From assembly GCF_001399755.1 (NCBI RefSeq), contig NZ_LJCP01000007.1, positions 62,001 through 126,000 on the forward strand: DNA of 64,000 bases, read 5' to 3'. The position numbers were made by a program, and so were the translations under genes. A model generated the notes under the pieces. The model was given only the letters and a program-made list of their open reading frames with translations. It was not told the DNA's origin and did no database searches. Positions 25,960 through 33,127 of the stretch are shown in pieces (the stretch's first letter is position 1; each line of letters starts with the position of its first letter). The stretch is from Thiohalorhabdus denitrificans (GTDB lineage Bacteria > Pseudomonadota > Gammaproteobacteria > Thiohalorhabdales > Thiohalorhabdaceae).

Positions 25960-27750
25960 TCAGTCCGTCAGCGGTCCCACCTCGTCGGCCAGCCGCTCCG
26001 CCCGCTCCACCATGGAGGCCAGCACGTCCAGACCGCGGTCCCAGAAGCCGGGATCGGCCAGGTCCAGCCCGAGCAGGCCCACCAACGCCTCCGGGGAGTC
26101 CGAGCCGCCCGCCGCCAGCAGCTCCAGGTAGCGGGGCACGAAGTCCTCGCCCTGGTCCCGGTAGCGCTCGTACAGGGCCAGGGTGAGCAGCTCGCCGAAG
26201 GCGTAGGCGTAGACGTAGCCGGGCACATGAAGGAAGTGGGGGATGTAGGACCACCACGACCGGTAGTCCTCGGTGAGCACCACGCTGTCGCCGAACATGG
26301 GGCGCTGGGTCTCCAGCCACAGCTCGCCGAGCCGCTCCGCCGACAGCTCGCCCTCCTCGCGCCGGGCGGTGTGCGCCGCGTGCTCGAAGCGGTTCATGGC
26401 CACCTGGCGGAACACGGTGGCGAACATCTCCTCGAGCTTGTTGCACAGCAGCCCCAGCCGGGCGCGCTCGTCGGACTCCCGGCCCATGAGGTGCTCGAAG
26501 GCGAGCATCTCGCCGAACACCGAGGCGGTCTCGGCGGTGGTCAGCGGCGTGTCGGCGTTGAAGTAGCCCCGCTCGCGGGCCAGGTACTGGTGGACGCCGT
26601 GGCCGAGCTCGTGGGCCAGGGTCATGACGTCCGAGGGGGTGCCGGTGAAGTTCACCATCACGTAGGGGTGAGCGTCCGGCGTGGCGGGGTGGGAGAAGGC
26701 GCCGCCCTGCTTGCCGTCGGCCACCGGGGCGTCGATCCAGCCGCGCTCGAAGAACATCTCGGCGATTTCGCGCATCCGCTGGGAGAAGCCGCCGAAGGCG
26801 TCCAGCACGGTGGCGCGCGCCTCGTCCCAGGAGACGGTGCGCTGGGTGCCCGGCAGCGGGGCGTAGCGGTCGTAGTCGTACAGGGTATCGAGGCCCAGCA
26901 GGCGCGCCTTGAGGCGGTAGTAGCGCGCCACCAGGTCGTAGCGGTCCGTGACCCGCCCCACCAGGGCCTCCACCATGGCGTCGGAGGCCTCGTTGTCCAG
27001 GTTGCGCTCCGTGAGCCAGTGCGGGTAGCCGCGCAGGCGGTCCTCGATGGCCTTGTCGGAGAGCACGGTGTTGAAGACGTGGGTGAGCAGGGGCAGCTGC
27101 TCCTGCAGCCCGGCGGTGAAGCCCGTCGCGGCGGACCGTCGGGTGGCGCGGTCCTCCCGCTTGAGGCGGGCCAGGACCTCCTCCTCGGGCAGCCCTTCGC
27201 CGTCCACCGTGAAGCGTAGCCGGGCGAAGGTCTCGTCGAACAGGCGGTTCCAGGCGGCGCGGCTGGTGAGCTGCTTCTCCGCCAGGATCCGCTCCTCCGG
27301 CTCGGAGAGGCGGTAGGGGCGGTGCTGGCGAGCGGTCTCCAGAAAGTGGCGGTAGCCGGCCAGGGCGTCGTCGGCCAGCAGGGCCTCGGCCCGGTCCGCG
27401 TCCACCCCCTGCCATTCCAGCTGGAAGAACAGCACCTGATTGCCGATGGCGGTGGCCCGCTCCTGCACGTGGGTGAGCAGGGCCCCCACCTCGGGGTCGT
27501 CCGTCCGCACCGTGTGCAGGAGCTGGATGTAGACCGCCGGCCGCGCCAGGCGCTGCTCCAGGGCTTCCAGATCGGTCACCGCTTTGGCCAGCTCGGCGGG
27601 CTCCAGATCCGCCACGCGGCCGTGGTAGCGCTCGCGGAAGGCGCCCGCCGCCGCATCGGCGGCGTCCAGGTCCTGCTGAAGGGCCGGGTCCTCCGGCCCG
27701 CTATAGAGATCGGAGAGGTCCCAGCGGACCGCTTGCACGTCCGTGGTCAT
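25960..27750 (-). CDS. pepF: M3 family oligoendopeptidase (PepF type)
   Basis: Zinc metallopeptidase that degrades short peptides in the cytoplasm. The 596-residue protein starts MTTDVQAVRWDLSDLYSGPE, typical of the pepF/M3 group. The zinc site is TLAHELGHGVHQYLAR with the HExxH motif, and the third ligand region is TAETASVFGEMLAFEHLM. PHFLHVPGYVYAYAFGELLT near the C-terminus is also conserved. It overlaps the DUF1841 gene by four bases (ATGA), so the two are co-translated. It converges with the spermidine-synthase-like gene. Confidence 0.93.
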   Translation of the reverse strand: MTTDVQAVRWDLSDLYSGPEDPALQQDLDAADAAAGAFRERYHGRVADLEPAELAKAVTDLEALEQRLARPAVYIQLLHTVRTDDPEVGALLTHVQERATAIGNQVLFFQLEWQGVDADRAEALLADDALAGYRHFLETARQHRPYRLSEPEERILAEKQLTSRAAWNRLFDETFARLRFTVDGEGLPEEEVLARLKREDRATRRSAATGFTAGLQEQLPLLTHVFNTVLSDKAIEDRLRGYPHWLTERNLDNEASDAMVEALVGRVTDRYDLVARYYRLKARLLGLDTLYDYDRYAPLPGTQRTVSWDEARATVLDAFGGFSQRMREIAEMFFERGWIDAPVADGKQGGAFSHPATPDAHPYVMVNFTGTPSDVMTLAHELGHGVHQYLARERGYFNADTPLTTAETASVFGEMLAFEHLMGRESDERARLGLLCNKLEEMFATVFRQVAMNRFEHAAHTARREEGELSAERLGELWLETQRPMFGDSVVLTEDYRSWWSYIPHFLHVPGYVYAYAFGELLTLALYERYRDQGEDFVPRYLELLAAGGSDSPEALVGLLGLDLADPGFWDRGLDVLASMVERAERLADEVGPLTD

Positions 27751-28199
27751 TGCGCCGGCCCTCCCTTGTCGCGGGCCAGCCGCTGGACGCACTCCAGGTA
27801 GCCCTGCTCGTCGGGCTGGGTCCCGGAGCGCTGCGCCTCCCACAGGGCCCGGCCCAGGCACTCCATGATCTCGTGCTCGGCGGCGTGGGTGTCGCCCATG
27901 CCGGCCGCCAGGCGCTGGTAGGCCTCGCGGATCCCCTGCGGGCGGTCGGTGCCCACCTGCTCCGCGATGGCGATGTGCATGCCCATGTGGAGGAAGGGGT
28001 TGGTCTCGCCGCTCTCCGGGGTCCACTCGTAATCGGCGTAGCCGGCGCGGTCGCCCACCACCCGGTGGTACTCGGGGTGGCGGTGGAGGACGTCGATCAC
28101 CAGCTGCTCCCCGGGCTCCAGGGTCTCGCCCTTGTGGAACTTCTCCCAGGAGCGGAAGAACACCTCGCGGGTCTCGGAGCGGTCGTTGCCGAATAGCAT
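27747..28199 (-). CDS. DUF1841 family protein
   Basis: The 150-residue protein matches DUF1841, a family of unknown function found mostly in beta- and gammaproteobacteria: MLFGNDRSETREVFFRSWEK, then HPEYHRVVGDR, then TNPFLHMGMHIAIAEQV, then DTHAAEHEIMECLGRALWEA. The conserved histidines and acidic residues look like a possible metal site. It is co-translated with the downstream M3 peptidase through a four-base overlap. The upstream region is an intergenic repeat cluster. Confidence 0.88.
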   Translation of the reverse strand: MLFGNDRSETREVFFRSWEKFHKGETLEPGEQLVIDVLHRHPEYHRVVGDRAGYADYEWTPESGETNPFLHMGMHIAIAEQVGTDRPQGIREAYQRLAAGMGDTHAAEHEIMECLGRALWEAQRSGTQPDEQGYLECVQRLARDKGGPAQ

Positions 28200-28237
28200 G
28201 GGGGAATCCTTGTTCGCTTTTTCGCAGGTCTAAATCG

Positions 28238-28438
28238 GATTATTTACCACGGAGGGCACTGAGGTCACGGATGGATGCCTCGCGACGTTAGCGCCTTGCG
28301 TAGGAGCTCGCTTCAGCGAGGGAATTCATCAATGGCTGGATGGCCGAATCGGGCTGGCGCTCGCTGAAACGAGCTCCCACAGGCGGGCCGTGGGTTCGAG
28401 TCTTTTCCTTGGCGTCTCTTGGCGCCCTTGGCGGTTTG
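28238..28438. repeat. Composite intergenic repeat block
   Basis: Three repeat types are nested here. A TTTACCACGGAGGGCACTGAGG motif starts near 28243. A REP-like inverted pair follows at 28300-28380 (GTAGGAGCTCGCTTCAGCGAG and CTCGCTGAAACGAGCTCCCAC). The right arm of the CCGCCAAG element closes it (CCTTGGCGTCTCTTGGCG then CCCTTGGCGG, about 28407-28436). The block fills the 257-base gap between the DUF1841 gene and nth; no gene is seen. Confidence 0.75.
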
Positions 28439-28456
28439 GTGTTGGCGTTCTGCCGT

Positions 28457-29131
28457 TCACGAGGCCGCCGACTCGGCGTACTCCGCCTTCTCCGGCCACA
28501 GGCACAGATCGAACACCCGGCACTGGGCGCACTTGGGTCGCCGGGCGGTGCAGGTGTAGCGGCCGTGGAGGATGAGCCAGTGATGGGCGTGGCGCTTGTA
28601 GGCCGCCGGCAGGATGGCCTCCAGGGCCCGCTCCACGGCCGTCACGTTCTTGCCCGGGGCCAGGCCCGTGCGGTTGGAGACCCGGAAGATGTGGGTGTCC
28701 ACGGCGATGGTGGGGTGGCCGAAGGCGGTGTTGAGGATGACGTTGGCCGTCTTGCGGCCCACTCCCGGTAGCCGCTCCAAGGCGGCGCGGTCCTCGGGGA
28801 CCTCGCCGCCGTGCTCCGCCACCAGGATGCGGGCGGCCTCCGCCAGGTTTTTGGCCTTGTTGTTGTACAGGCCCAGGTTGCGGATGTAGTCGCGGATCCC
28901 CTCCTCCCCCAGCTCCAGCATGGCCTGCGGGGTGTTGGCCACGCGGAACAGCTTCTCCGTGGCCTTGTTCACGCCCACGTCGGTGCTCTGCGCCGACAGG
29001 CTCACCGCCACCAGCAGCTCGAAGGGAGTGGAATAGTTGAGCTCGGTGGTGGGGGCGGGGTCGGTCTCCGCCAGGCGGGCGATGAAGGCCTCGGCTTCCT
29101 CGGCGGTCATGGCGCGCGGGGCGTCGGACAT
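28457..29131 (-). CDS. nth: Endonuclease III
   Basis: DNA glycosylase/AP lyase that removes oxidised pyrimidines in base excision repair. The 224-residue protein has ELLVAVSLSAQSTDVGVNKA, the helix-hairpin-helix LERLPGVGRKTANVILNTAF with the catalytic Lys, and the catalytic Asp in AVDTHIFRVSNRTGL. The C-terminal iron-sulfur cluster is CTARRPKCAQCRVFDLC (C-x6-C-x2-C-x5-C). It has a normal length with a short N-terminal extension. No rnf or rsx genes are adjacent. Confidence 0.97.
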   Translation of the reverse strand: MSDAPRAMTAEEAEAFIARLAETDPAPTTELNYSTPFELLVAVSLSAQSTDVGVNKATEKLFRVANTPQAMLELGEEGIRDYIRNLGLYNNKAKNLAEAARILVAEHGGEVPEDRAALERLPGVGRKTANVILNTAFGHPTIAVDTHIFRVSNRTGLAPGKNVTAVERALEAILPAAYKRHAHHWLILHGRYTCTARRPKCAQCRVFDLCLWPEKAEYAESAAS

Positions 29132-29174
29132 GCGCTTGCTCCCTGGGCTACTGGGCGGGGTCGGGCCGATGCAA

Positions 29175-29206
29175 CAAGCAGGGCGGCCCCGCGGGACCGC
29201 CCTTGT
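29175..29206 (-). terminator. Probable terminator of the histidine-rich protein gene
   Basis: On the minus strand, CAAGGGCGG and CCGCCCTGCTTG form a stem with a small bulge around a GC-rich loop, about 25 bases after the stop of the gene at 29230. The T-rich tail is short (GCTTGTTG). It separates that gene from nth. Confidence 0.5.
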
Positions 29207-29229
29207 GTGGGTCCGGAGGGGCCGGGCCC

Positions 29230-29649
29230 TCAGGTGTGGCGGAAGCCCGGGATGTCGTCGGTTTCCTCCTTGGGCTTCTGCTCCGCCTTCTTGCCCAGCT
29301 CCGCCACCTTCTCCTCATGCCGCCGGGTAAACTCCTGCTTGTCCTCATCGGACATGGCCAGGTAGGCCGTCTTGCCGATGAAGTTGCCCAGATCGGCGGT
29401 GCGCACCGCCCACTTGTGGCCGTGGAGGTGGAAGTCCTCGCCGTGGTGCTGGCCGTGGGGGTAGTGCTGGAAGGTGGGGCCGAAGGCGGCCTTGAGTCCG
29501 TTGTCCTTCTCCATCCGCTCCAGGACGAAGTCGTACAGGAAGCGGTAGTACTCCTCCTCCAGCTCCTCGTCGAAGCCGTGGTACTCGAAGAAGCTATGCA
29601 TGGTATTGCGGTCGACGCGCTTCTCGAAAGGCAGCTCGTGTCCGCTCAT
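29230..29649 (-). CDS. Hypothetical histidine-rich protein, 139 residues
   Basis: The protein starts MSGHELPFEKRVDRNTMHSF and contains a helical acidic part (DEELEEEYYRFLYDFVLERM). A histidine-rich stretch follows at about residues 60-80 (FQHYPHGQHHGEDFHLHGHK), then a charged C-terminus (KKAEQKPKEETDDIPGFRHT). It has no signal peptide or membrane span. I do not recognise the family. The histidine cluster could bind metal or cofactor. It lies 46 bases after ptsH on the same strand, where ptsI (enzyme I) is often found, but it has no resemblance to enzyme I. Confidence 0.65.
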   Translation of the reverse strand: MSGHELPFEKRVDRNTMHSFFEYHGFDEELEEEYYRFLYDFVLERMEKDNGLKAAFGPTFQHYPHGQHHGEDFHLHGHKWAVRTADLGNFIGKTAYLAMSDEDKQEFTRRHEEKVAELGKKAEQKPKEETDDIPGFRHT

Positions 29650-29695
29650 GGTTCTTTCCTCGTCGCTGGGTTTGCCTAACGGTGATGCAACCCGG

Positions 29696-29965
29696 TCATT
29701 CCCCCTCGCCGAAGCGATCCTCCACCAGCTCGCTGATGGCGTCGGCGGCGTCCTCCTCGTCCGGGCCTTCCGCGATGAGCTCGAGCTCCGTGCCGCGGCT
29801 GGCGCCGAGCATCATGACCCCCATGATGCTCTTGGCCGATACCGTCTGGCCTTCGCGGGTGAGGCTGACCTCGGACTCGTAGGAGGAGGCCAGGGAAACC
29901 AGCTTGGAGGCCGCACGCGCGTGCAGCCCCAGCTTGTTGATGATGCGCAGGGGCCGCTGGATCAT
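29696..29965 (-). CDS. HPr-family phosphocarrier protein
   Basis: Phosphocarrier of a PTS. The 89-residue protein has the active-site histidine in RIINKLGLHARAASKLVSLA (near residue 16), and the serine region VSAKSIMGVMMLGASRGTEL is the target of HPr kinase. It overlaps the EIIA-Man gene by four bases (ATGA). With HprK, RapZ and EIIA nearby it most likely works in regulation rather than sugar uptake, as no sugar permease is present. Confidence 0.93.
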   Translation of the reverse strand: MIQRPLRIINKLGLHARAASKLVSLASSYESEVSLTREGQTVSAKSIMGVMMLGASRGTELELIAEGPDEEDAADAISELVEDRFGEGE

Positions 29966-30393
29966 AGGTGGCCCGGGGACGGGTGGCGCAGGGAGCGGCT
30001 GCGGCCGAGCACCACTCCCTCCCGGCCCCCCTCCAGGGCCTTCTGCACCTGCTCCTCCAGGGGCCGGGAGCGGTAGGTGAGCAGCCGCACCAGCATGGGC
30101 AGGCTGGCCCCGGCGATCACCTCGATCCGGCCGGGATCCAGGAAGTCCATGCCCAGGTTGGCCGGGGTCCCGCCGTACATGTCGGTGAGGATGATCACGC
30201 CCTCCTCCCCGGCCACCTCGTCGAGGGCGGCGCGGATGCGCTCGCGGGCCTCCTCGTAGGCGGTCTCCGGGCCGATGTCCACCGCCGCCAGGGCGGCCTC
30301 GTCGCGGCCCATGATGTGCTGGGCGGCCCGCACCAGCTCGTGGCCGAGGTGCTGGTGGGCGATGATCAGGATTCCGGCCATGGGCAATGTCAT
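29962..30393 (-). CDS. PTS EIIA component, mannose (EIIA-Man) family
   Basis: The 143-residue protein starts MTLPMAGILIIAHQHLGHEL with the phospho-accepting histidine near residue 13. It continues DEVAGEEGVIILTDMYGGTP, the conserved EIIA-Man active-site loop, and DFLDPGRIEVIAGASLPMLV. No EIIB, C or D subunits are nearby, so it is a regulatory protein. This matches the hprK-rapZ-EIIA-HPr order of betaproteobacteria. The start ATG overlaps the rapZ stop by four bases; AGGAG lies upstream. Confidence 0.9.
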   Translation of the reverse strand: MTLPMAGILIIAHQHLGHELVRAAQHIMGRDEAALAAVDIGPETAYEEARERIRAALDEVAGEEGVIILTDMYGGTPANLGMDFLDPGRIEVIAGASLPMLVRLLTYRSRPLEEQVQKALEGGREGVVLGRSRSLRHPSPGHL

Positions 30394-31289
30394 TGCGCTC
30401 CTGGCCCCGGTTGATGCCCCGCCGGCTGCCCGGACCCCAGCTCCCGGTGGCGCACCAGCACATGCGGCGCCCGGTCGCCGAAGCGCTCGGCCAGGCGTTC
30501 CACCATGTACACGGACCGGTGCCGGCCCCCCGTGCAGCCGATGGAAACCGTCAGGTAGCTGCGCGGCTCCTCGGCGTAGGCGGGCAGCCAGTCCTCCAGC
30601 AGCCGGTGGACGTCCGCCAGCCGCTGCTCCAGCTCGGGCTGGGCCTCCAGGTAGTCCCGGACCGGCTGGTCCAGCCCGGTGAGCTCGGCCAGGCCGGACT
30701 CGTAATTCGGGTTGGGCAAAAAGCGTATGTCGAAAAGGAGGTCGCTGTCCATCGGTATGCCGTGCTTGAAGCCGAAGGACTGGAAGAGCAGCGTCAGGGG
30801 GCGCGGGGCCGAGCCGCCGGAGGCGAAGTCCTGCACCCGCCGCCGCAGGGTGTGGACGGAGAGCTCGCTGGTGTCCAGGACGCGGTCGGCGGCCTCGGCG
30901 AGCGGAGCGAGGTGGCGCCGCTCCAGGCCGATGGCCTCGGGCAGGCTGAGGCCGCCCTCGGCCAGGGGATGGCGGCGGCGGGTCTCGCTGAAGCGCCGCA
31001 GGAGGCTGGTCTCGTTGGCCTCCAAAAAGAGGCCGCGGATCTCCAGGTCGCCCTCCTTCTCCAGGCCGTGCAGGACCTGCGGCAGATCCTCGAGGTGGGC
31101 GCGGGTGCGCACGTCCATGCCCACCGCGGCCTTGCGCACCGGTTTGGGCCCGGAGGCCAGCACCCGGGCCAGGTCGCACAGCAGGTCGGGCGGCAGGTTG
31201 TCCACGCAGTAGTAGCCGGCATCCTCCAGGGCATGGATGGCGCTGGATTTGCCCGAGCCGGAGATGCCGCTGACGATGATCAGTTCCAT
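30390..31289 (-). CDS. rapZ: RNase adapter RapZ
   Basis: Nucleotide-binding protein that in E. coli guides RNase E to the small RNA GlmZ and so controls GlmS. It has 299 residues. Walker A is VSGISGSGKSSAIHALEDAG at the N-terminus, followed by YYCVDNLPPDLL and LFLEANETSLLRRFSETRRRHP. The C-terminal domain has LTLLFQSFGFKHGIPMDSDL and IGCTGGRHRSVYMVERLAER. The protein is about 15 residues longer than E. coli RapZ, with a Gly/Pro-rich tail. Its start overlaps hprK by ten bases. No glmS is nearby. Confidence 0.94.
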   Translation of the reverse strand: MELIIVSGISGSGKSSAIHALEDAGYYCVDNLPPDLLCDLARVLASGPKPVRKAAVGMDVRTRAHLEDLPQVLHGLEKEGDLEIRGLFLEANETSLLRRFSETRRRHPLAEGGLSLPEAIGLERRHLAPLAEAADRVLDTSELSVHTLRRRVQDFASGGSAPRPLTLLFQSFGFKHGIPMDSDLLFDIRFLPNPNYESGLAELTGLDQPVRDYLEAQPELEQRLADVHRLLEDWLPAYAEEPRSYLTVSIGCTGGRHRSVYMVERLAERFGDRAPHVLVRHRELGSGQPAGHQPGPGAQ

Positions 31290-32251
31290 TCGCCGCCCCG
31301 GTCGTCCTCCAGCAGCCGCTTGCGCAGCCGGTCCCGGAAGTCCTTCTCGGGGTTGAACCCCGAGGCCTTGTGGAAGTAGCTCTGCACGGCCACCTCCACC
31401 ATCACCGCCAGGTTGCGCCCCGGCGTCACCGGCAGCACCACCCGGGGGATCTCGATGCCCAGGATGGACTGGGTATCCTGCTCCTGCTGGAGACGGTCGA
31501 TCTGGGAGAGGTCGTCGCCCTGGACCCGCTTGAACTGGATGATGAGCCGTAAGCGCTTGCTGGCCACGATGGTGGCCGGGCCGAACAGGTGGCGGATGTT
31601 GAGGATGCCCAGGCCGCGCACCTCCATGTGGTCCTGGAGAAGCTCCGGACTGCGTCCCACCAGCATGCCGGGGACCTCGGCGGCGAGCTCGGGGGCGTCG
31701 TCGGCGATGAGGTGGTGGCCGCGGGTGAGGAGCTCCAGGGCCACCTCGCTTTTGCCCACCCCGCTGGGGCCGGTGAGCAGGGTGCCCAGGCCCATGACGT
31801 CCAGGAAGACGCCGTGGACCGTGGTTCGCTCCGCGAGCACCCGGCTCAGGTAGTGGTGGAGGTGGTGCACCAGTCGGGGGCTGGAGAGGCGGGCCAGGAG
31901 CAGGGGGGTGCTGTGGGCCTCGGCCACCTCGGTGAGCTCCGGTGGCAGGTCCTGGCGGCCGCGGTCGCTGACCACCAGGGCCGACAGGCCCTTGCCGAAC
32001 AGGCCCTCCAGGGCGGCGCGCCGGTCGCCCAAGGCCATCTTGTTGAGGAAGCTGATCTCGGCGCGGCCGAAGACCTGCAGGCGGTTGGGGTAGACGAAGT
32101 CCAGCTGGCCGGCGAGGGCCAGGGAGGGCTTCTGGACCATCTCGGACTCGATCTCGTGGTCCCCGGCCGCCCGCGCCGCCACCCATTCCAGGCCGAGGGG
32201 CTCGGCCTGGGCGTTGAAGACCTCCTCAACGGTGATGGTGGTGGCGCTCAC
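31280..32251 (-). CDS. hprK: HPr kinase/phosphorylase
   Basis: Bifunctional enzyme that phosphorylates and dephosphorylates the regulatory serine of HPr. It has 323 residues. The N-terminal domain covers residues 1-130. The catalytic domain has the P loop GTLLTGPSGVGKSEVALELL, then RGHHLIADDAPELAAEVPGM, then LEVRGLGILN-type text (HMEVRGLGILNIRHLFG), and RVVLPVTPGRNLAVMVEVA. It lies between ptsN and rapZ with overlaps on both sides. HprK is absent from enteric bacteria but common in betaproteobacteria and some other gammaproteobacteria. Confidence 0.95.
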   Translation of the reverse strand: MSATTITVEEVFNAQAEPLGLEWVAARAAGDHEIESEMVQKPSLALAGQLDFVYPNRLQVFGRAEISFLNKMALGDRRAALEGLFGKGLSALVVSDRGRQDLPPELTEVAEAHSTPLLLARLSSPRLVHHLHHYLSRVLAERTTVHGVFLDVMGLGTLLTGPSGVGKSEVALELLTRGHHLIADDAPELAAEVPGMLVGRSPELLQDHMEVRGLGILNIRHLFGPATIVASKRLRLIIQFKRVQGDDLSQIDRLQQEQDTQSILGIEIPRVVLPVTPGRNLAVMVEVAVQSYFHKASGFNPEKDFRDRLRKRLLEDDRGGEWN

Positions 32252-32787
32252 TGGCTCGCCATTTCCTCGTCCTTGCCCACCAGGAGGTCGTAGAGCTCAC
32301 GCCCCGGGGCGTGGCGCAGGCGCTCCCGGAATTCCCCGTCGTCGAGCATGCGCGCCAGCCGGGAGAGCACCTGCAGGTGCTGGTCGTTCTCCTCGTCCGG
32401 CACCAGCAGGGCGAACACCAGGGACACCGGCTGGTCGTCGAGGGCGTCGAAGTCCGTGGGCTCCTCGAGCCGCGTGAAGGCGCCGAGGGGCCGGTCCAGG
32501 TCGGCCATGCGCCCGTGGGGGAGGGCGACACCGTGGCCGACGGCGGTGGAACCGAGCTGCTCCCGGCGCAGGAGGGTCTGGAACACCTCGCGCTCGTCCA
32601 GCTCGGGATGGTCGGCGTGGAACTCTTCCGCCAGCTGGTCCAGGAGGCTCTTCTTGCTGGAGGCGGCCAGATCGGTGCGGATCCGCCCCCGCGACAGAAG
32701 GTCCCGCACCCGGATGGGCCCGTTGGCCTCCTGGGGCTCGCCGTCCTCCGGCTCAGTCGGTGGCTTCGGGGGGCTGTTCCTTGGCAT
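32248..32787 (-). CDS. ptsN: PTS EIIA-Ntr protein PtsN
   Basis: Regulatory EIIA of the nitrogen PTS, involved in potassium, nitrogen and envelope regulation. The core starts IRVRDLLSRGRIRTDLAASS and continues KKSLLDQLAEEF. The phosphorylated histidine is in GSTAVGHGVALPHGRM. FALLVPDEENDQHLQVLSRL is also typical. The chosen ATG at 32787 lies inside the hpf end (35-base overlap); the first ~25 residues are Pro/Glu-rich and not conserved, so a later GTG start is possible. It overlaps hprK by four bases. Confidence 0.92.
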   Translation of the reverse strand: MPRNSPPKPPTEPEDGEPQEANGPIRVRDLLSRGRIRTDLAASSKKSLLDQLAEEFHADHPELDEREVFQTLLRREQLGSTAVGHGVALPHGRMADLDRPLGAFTRLEEPTDFDALDDQPVSLVFALLVPDEENDQHLQVLSRLARMLDDGEFRERLRHAPGRELYDLLVGKDEEMASQ

Positions 32788-33091
32788 CGCGGGCTTCACG
32801 CTGGTGGTGGTCTTTTGCTTTGCCTTGGTGCCGGCGCGCCTGCCGGTCGATCTTGTCGGCCATCGCATCGATTGCCGCATACATGTCCTTGTCTTCGGCT
32901 TCGGCGTGCAGGGTGGCGCCGTCGACGGTGATGGTGATCTCGGCGATGTTGCGGATCTTCTCCACCGACAGCACCACGTGCGCCCCGGTGGGGTTGTCGA
33001 GATGGCGCGCTACCCGGTCCGTCTTCTCGCGCACGTAATCGCGCAGGGCGTCGGTGATCTCCAGGTTTTGACCGCTAACCTCTGGCTGCAT
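32753..33091 (-). CDS. hpf: Ribosome hibernation promoting factor (short form)
   Basis: Binds the 30S subunit in stationary phase and promotes 100S dimers. The 112-residue protein starts MQPEVSGQNLEITDALRDYV, then REKTDRVARHLDN, VEKIRNIAEITITVDGATLH, and DMYAAIDAMADKIDRQARRH. Only the short-form domain is present, with a charged tail (KAKDHHQREARDAKEQPPEA). It sits between rpoN and ptsN as in E. coli. Confidence 0.95.
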   Translation of the reverse strand: MQPEVSGQNLEITDALRDYVREKTDRVARHLDNPTGAHVVLSVEKIRNIAEITITVDGATLHAEAEDKDMYAAIDAMADKIDRQARRHQGKAKDHHQREARDAKEQPPEATD

Positions 33092-33127
33092 TTGCTTCCT
33101 CCCAGTGGGGGGCGGGGGCCGCCCGGT

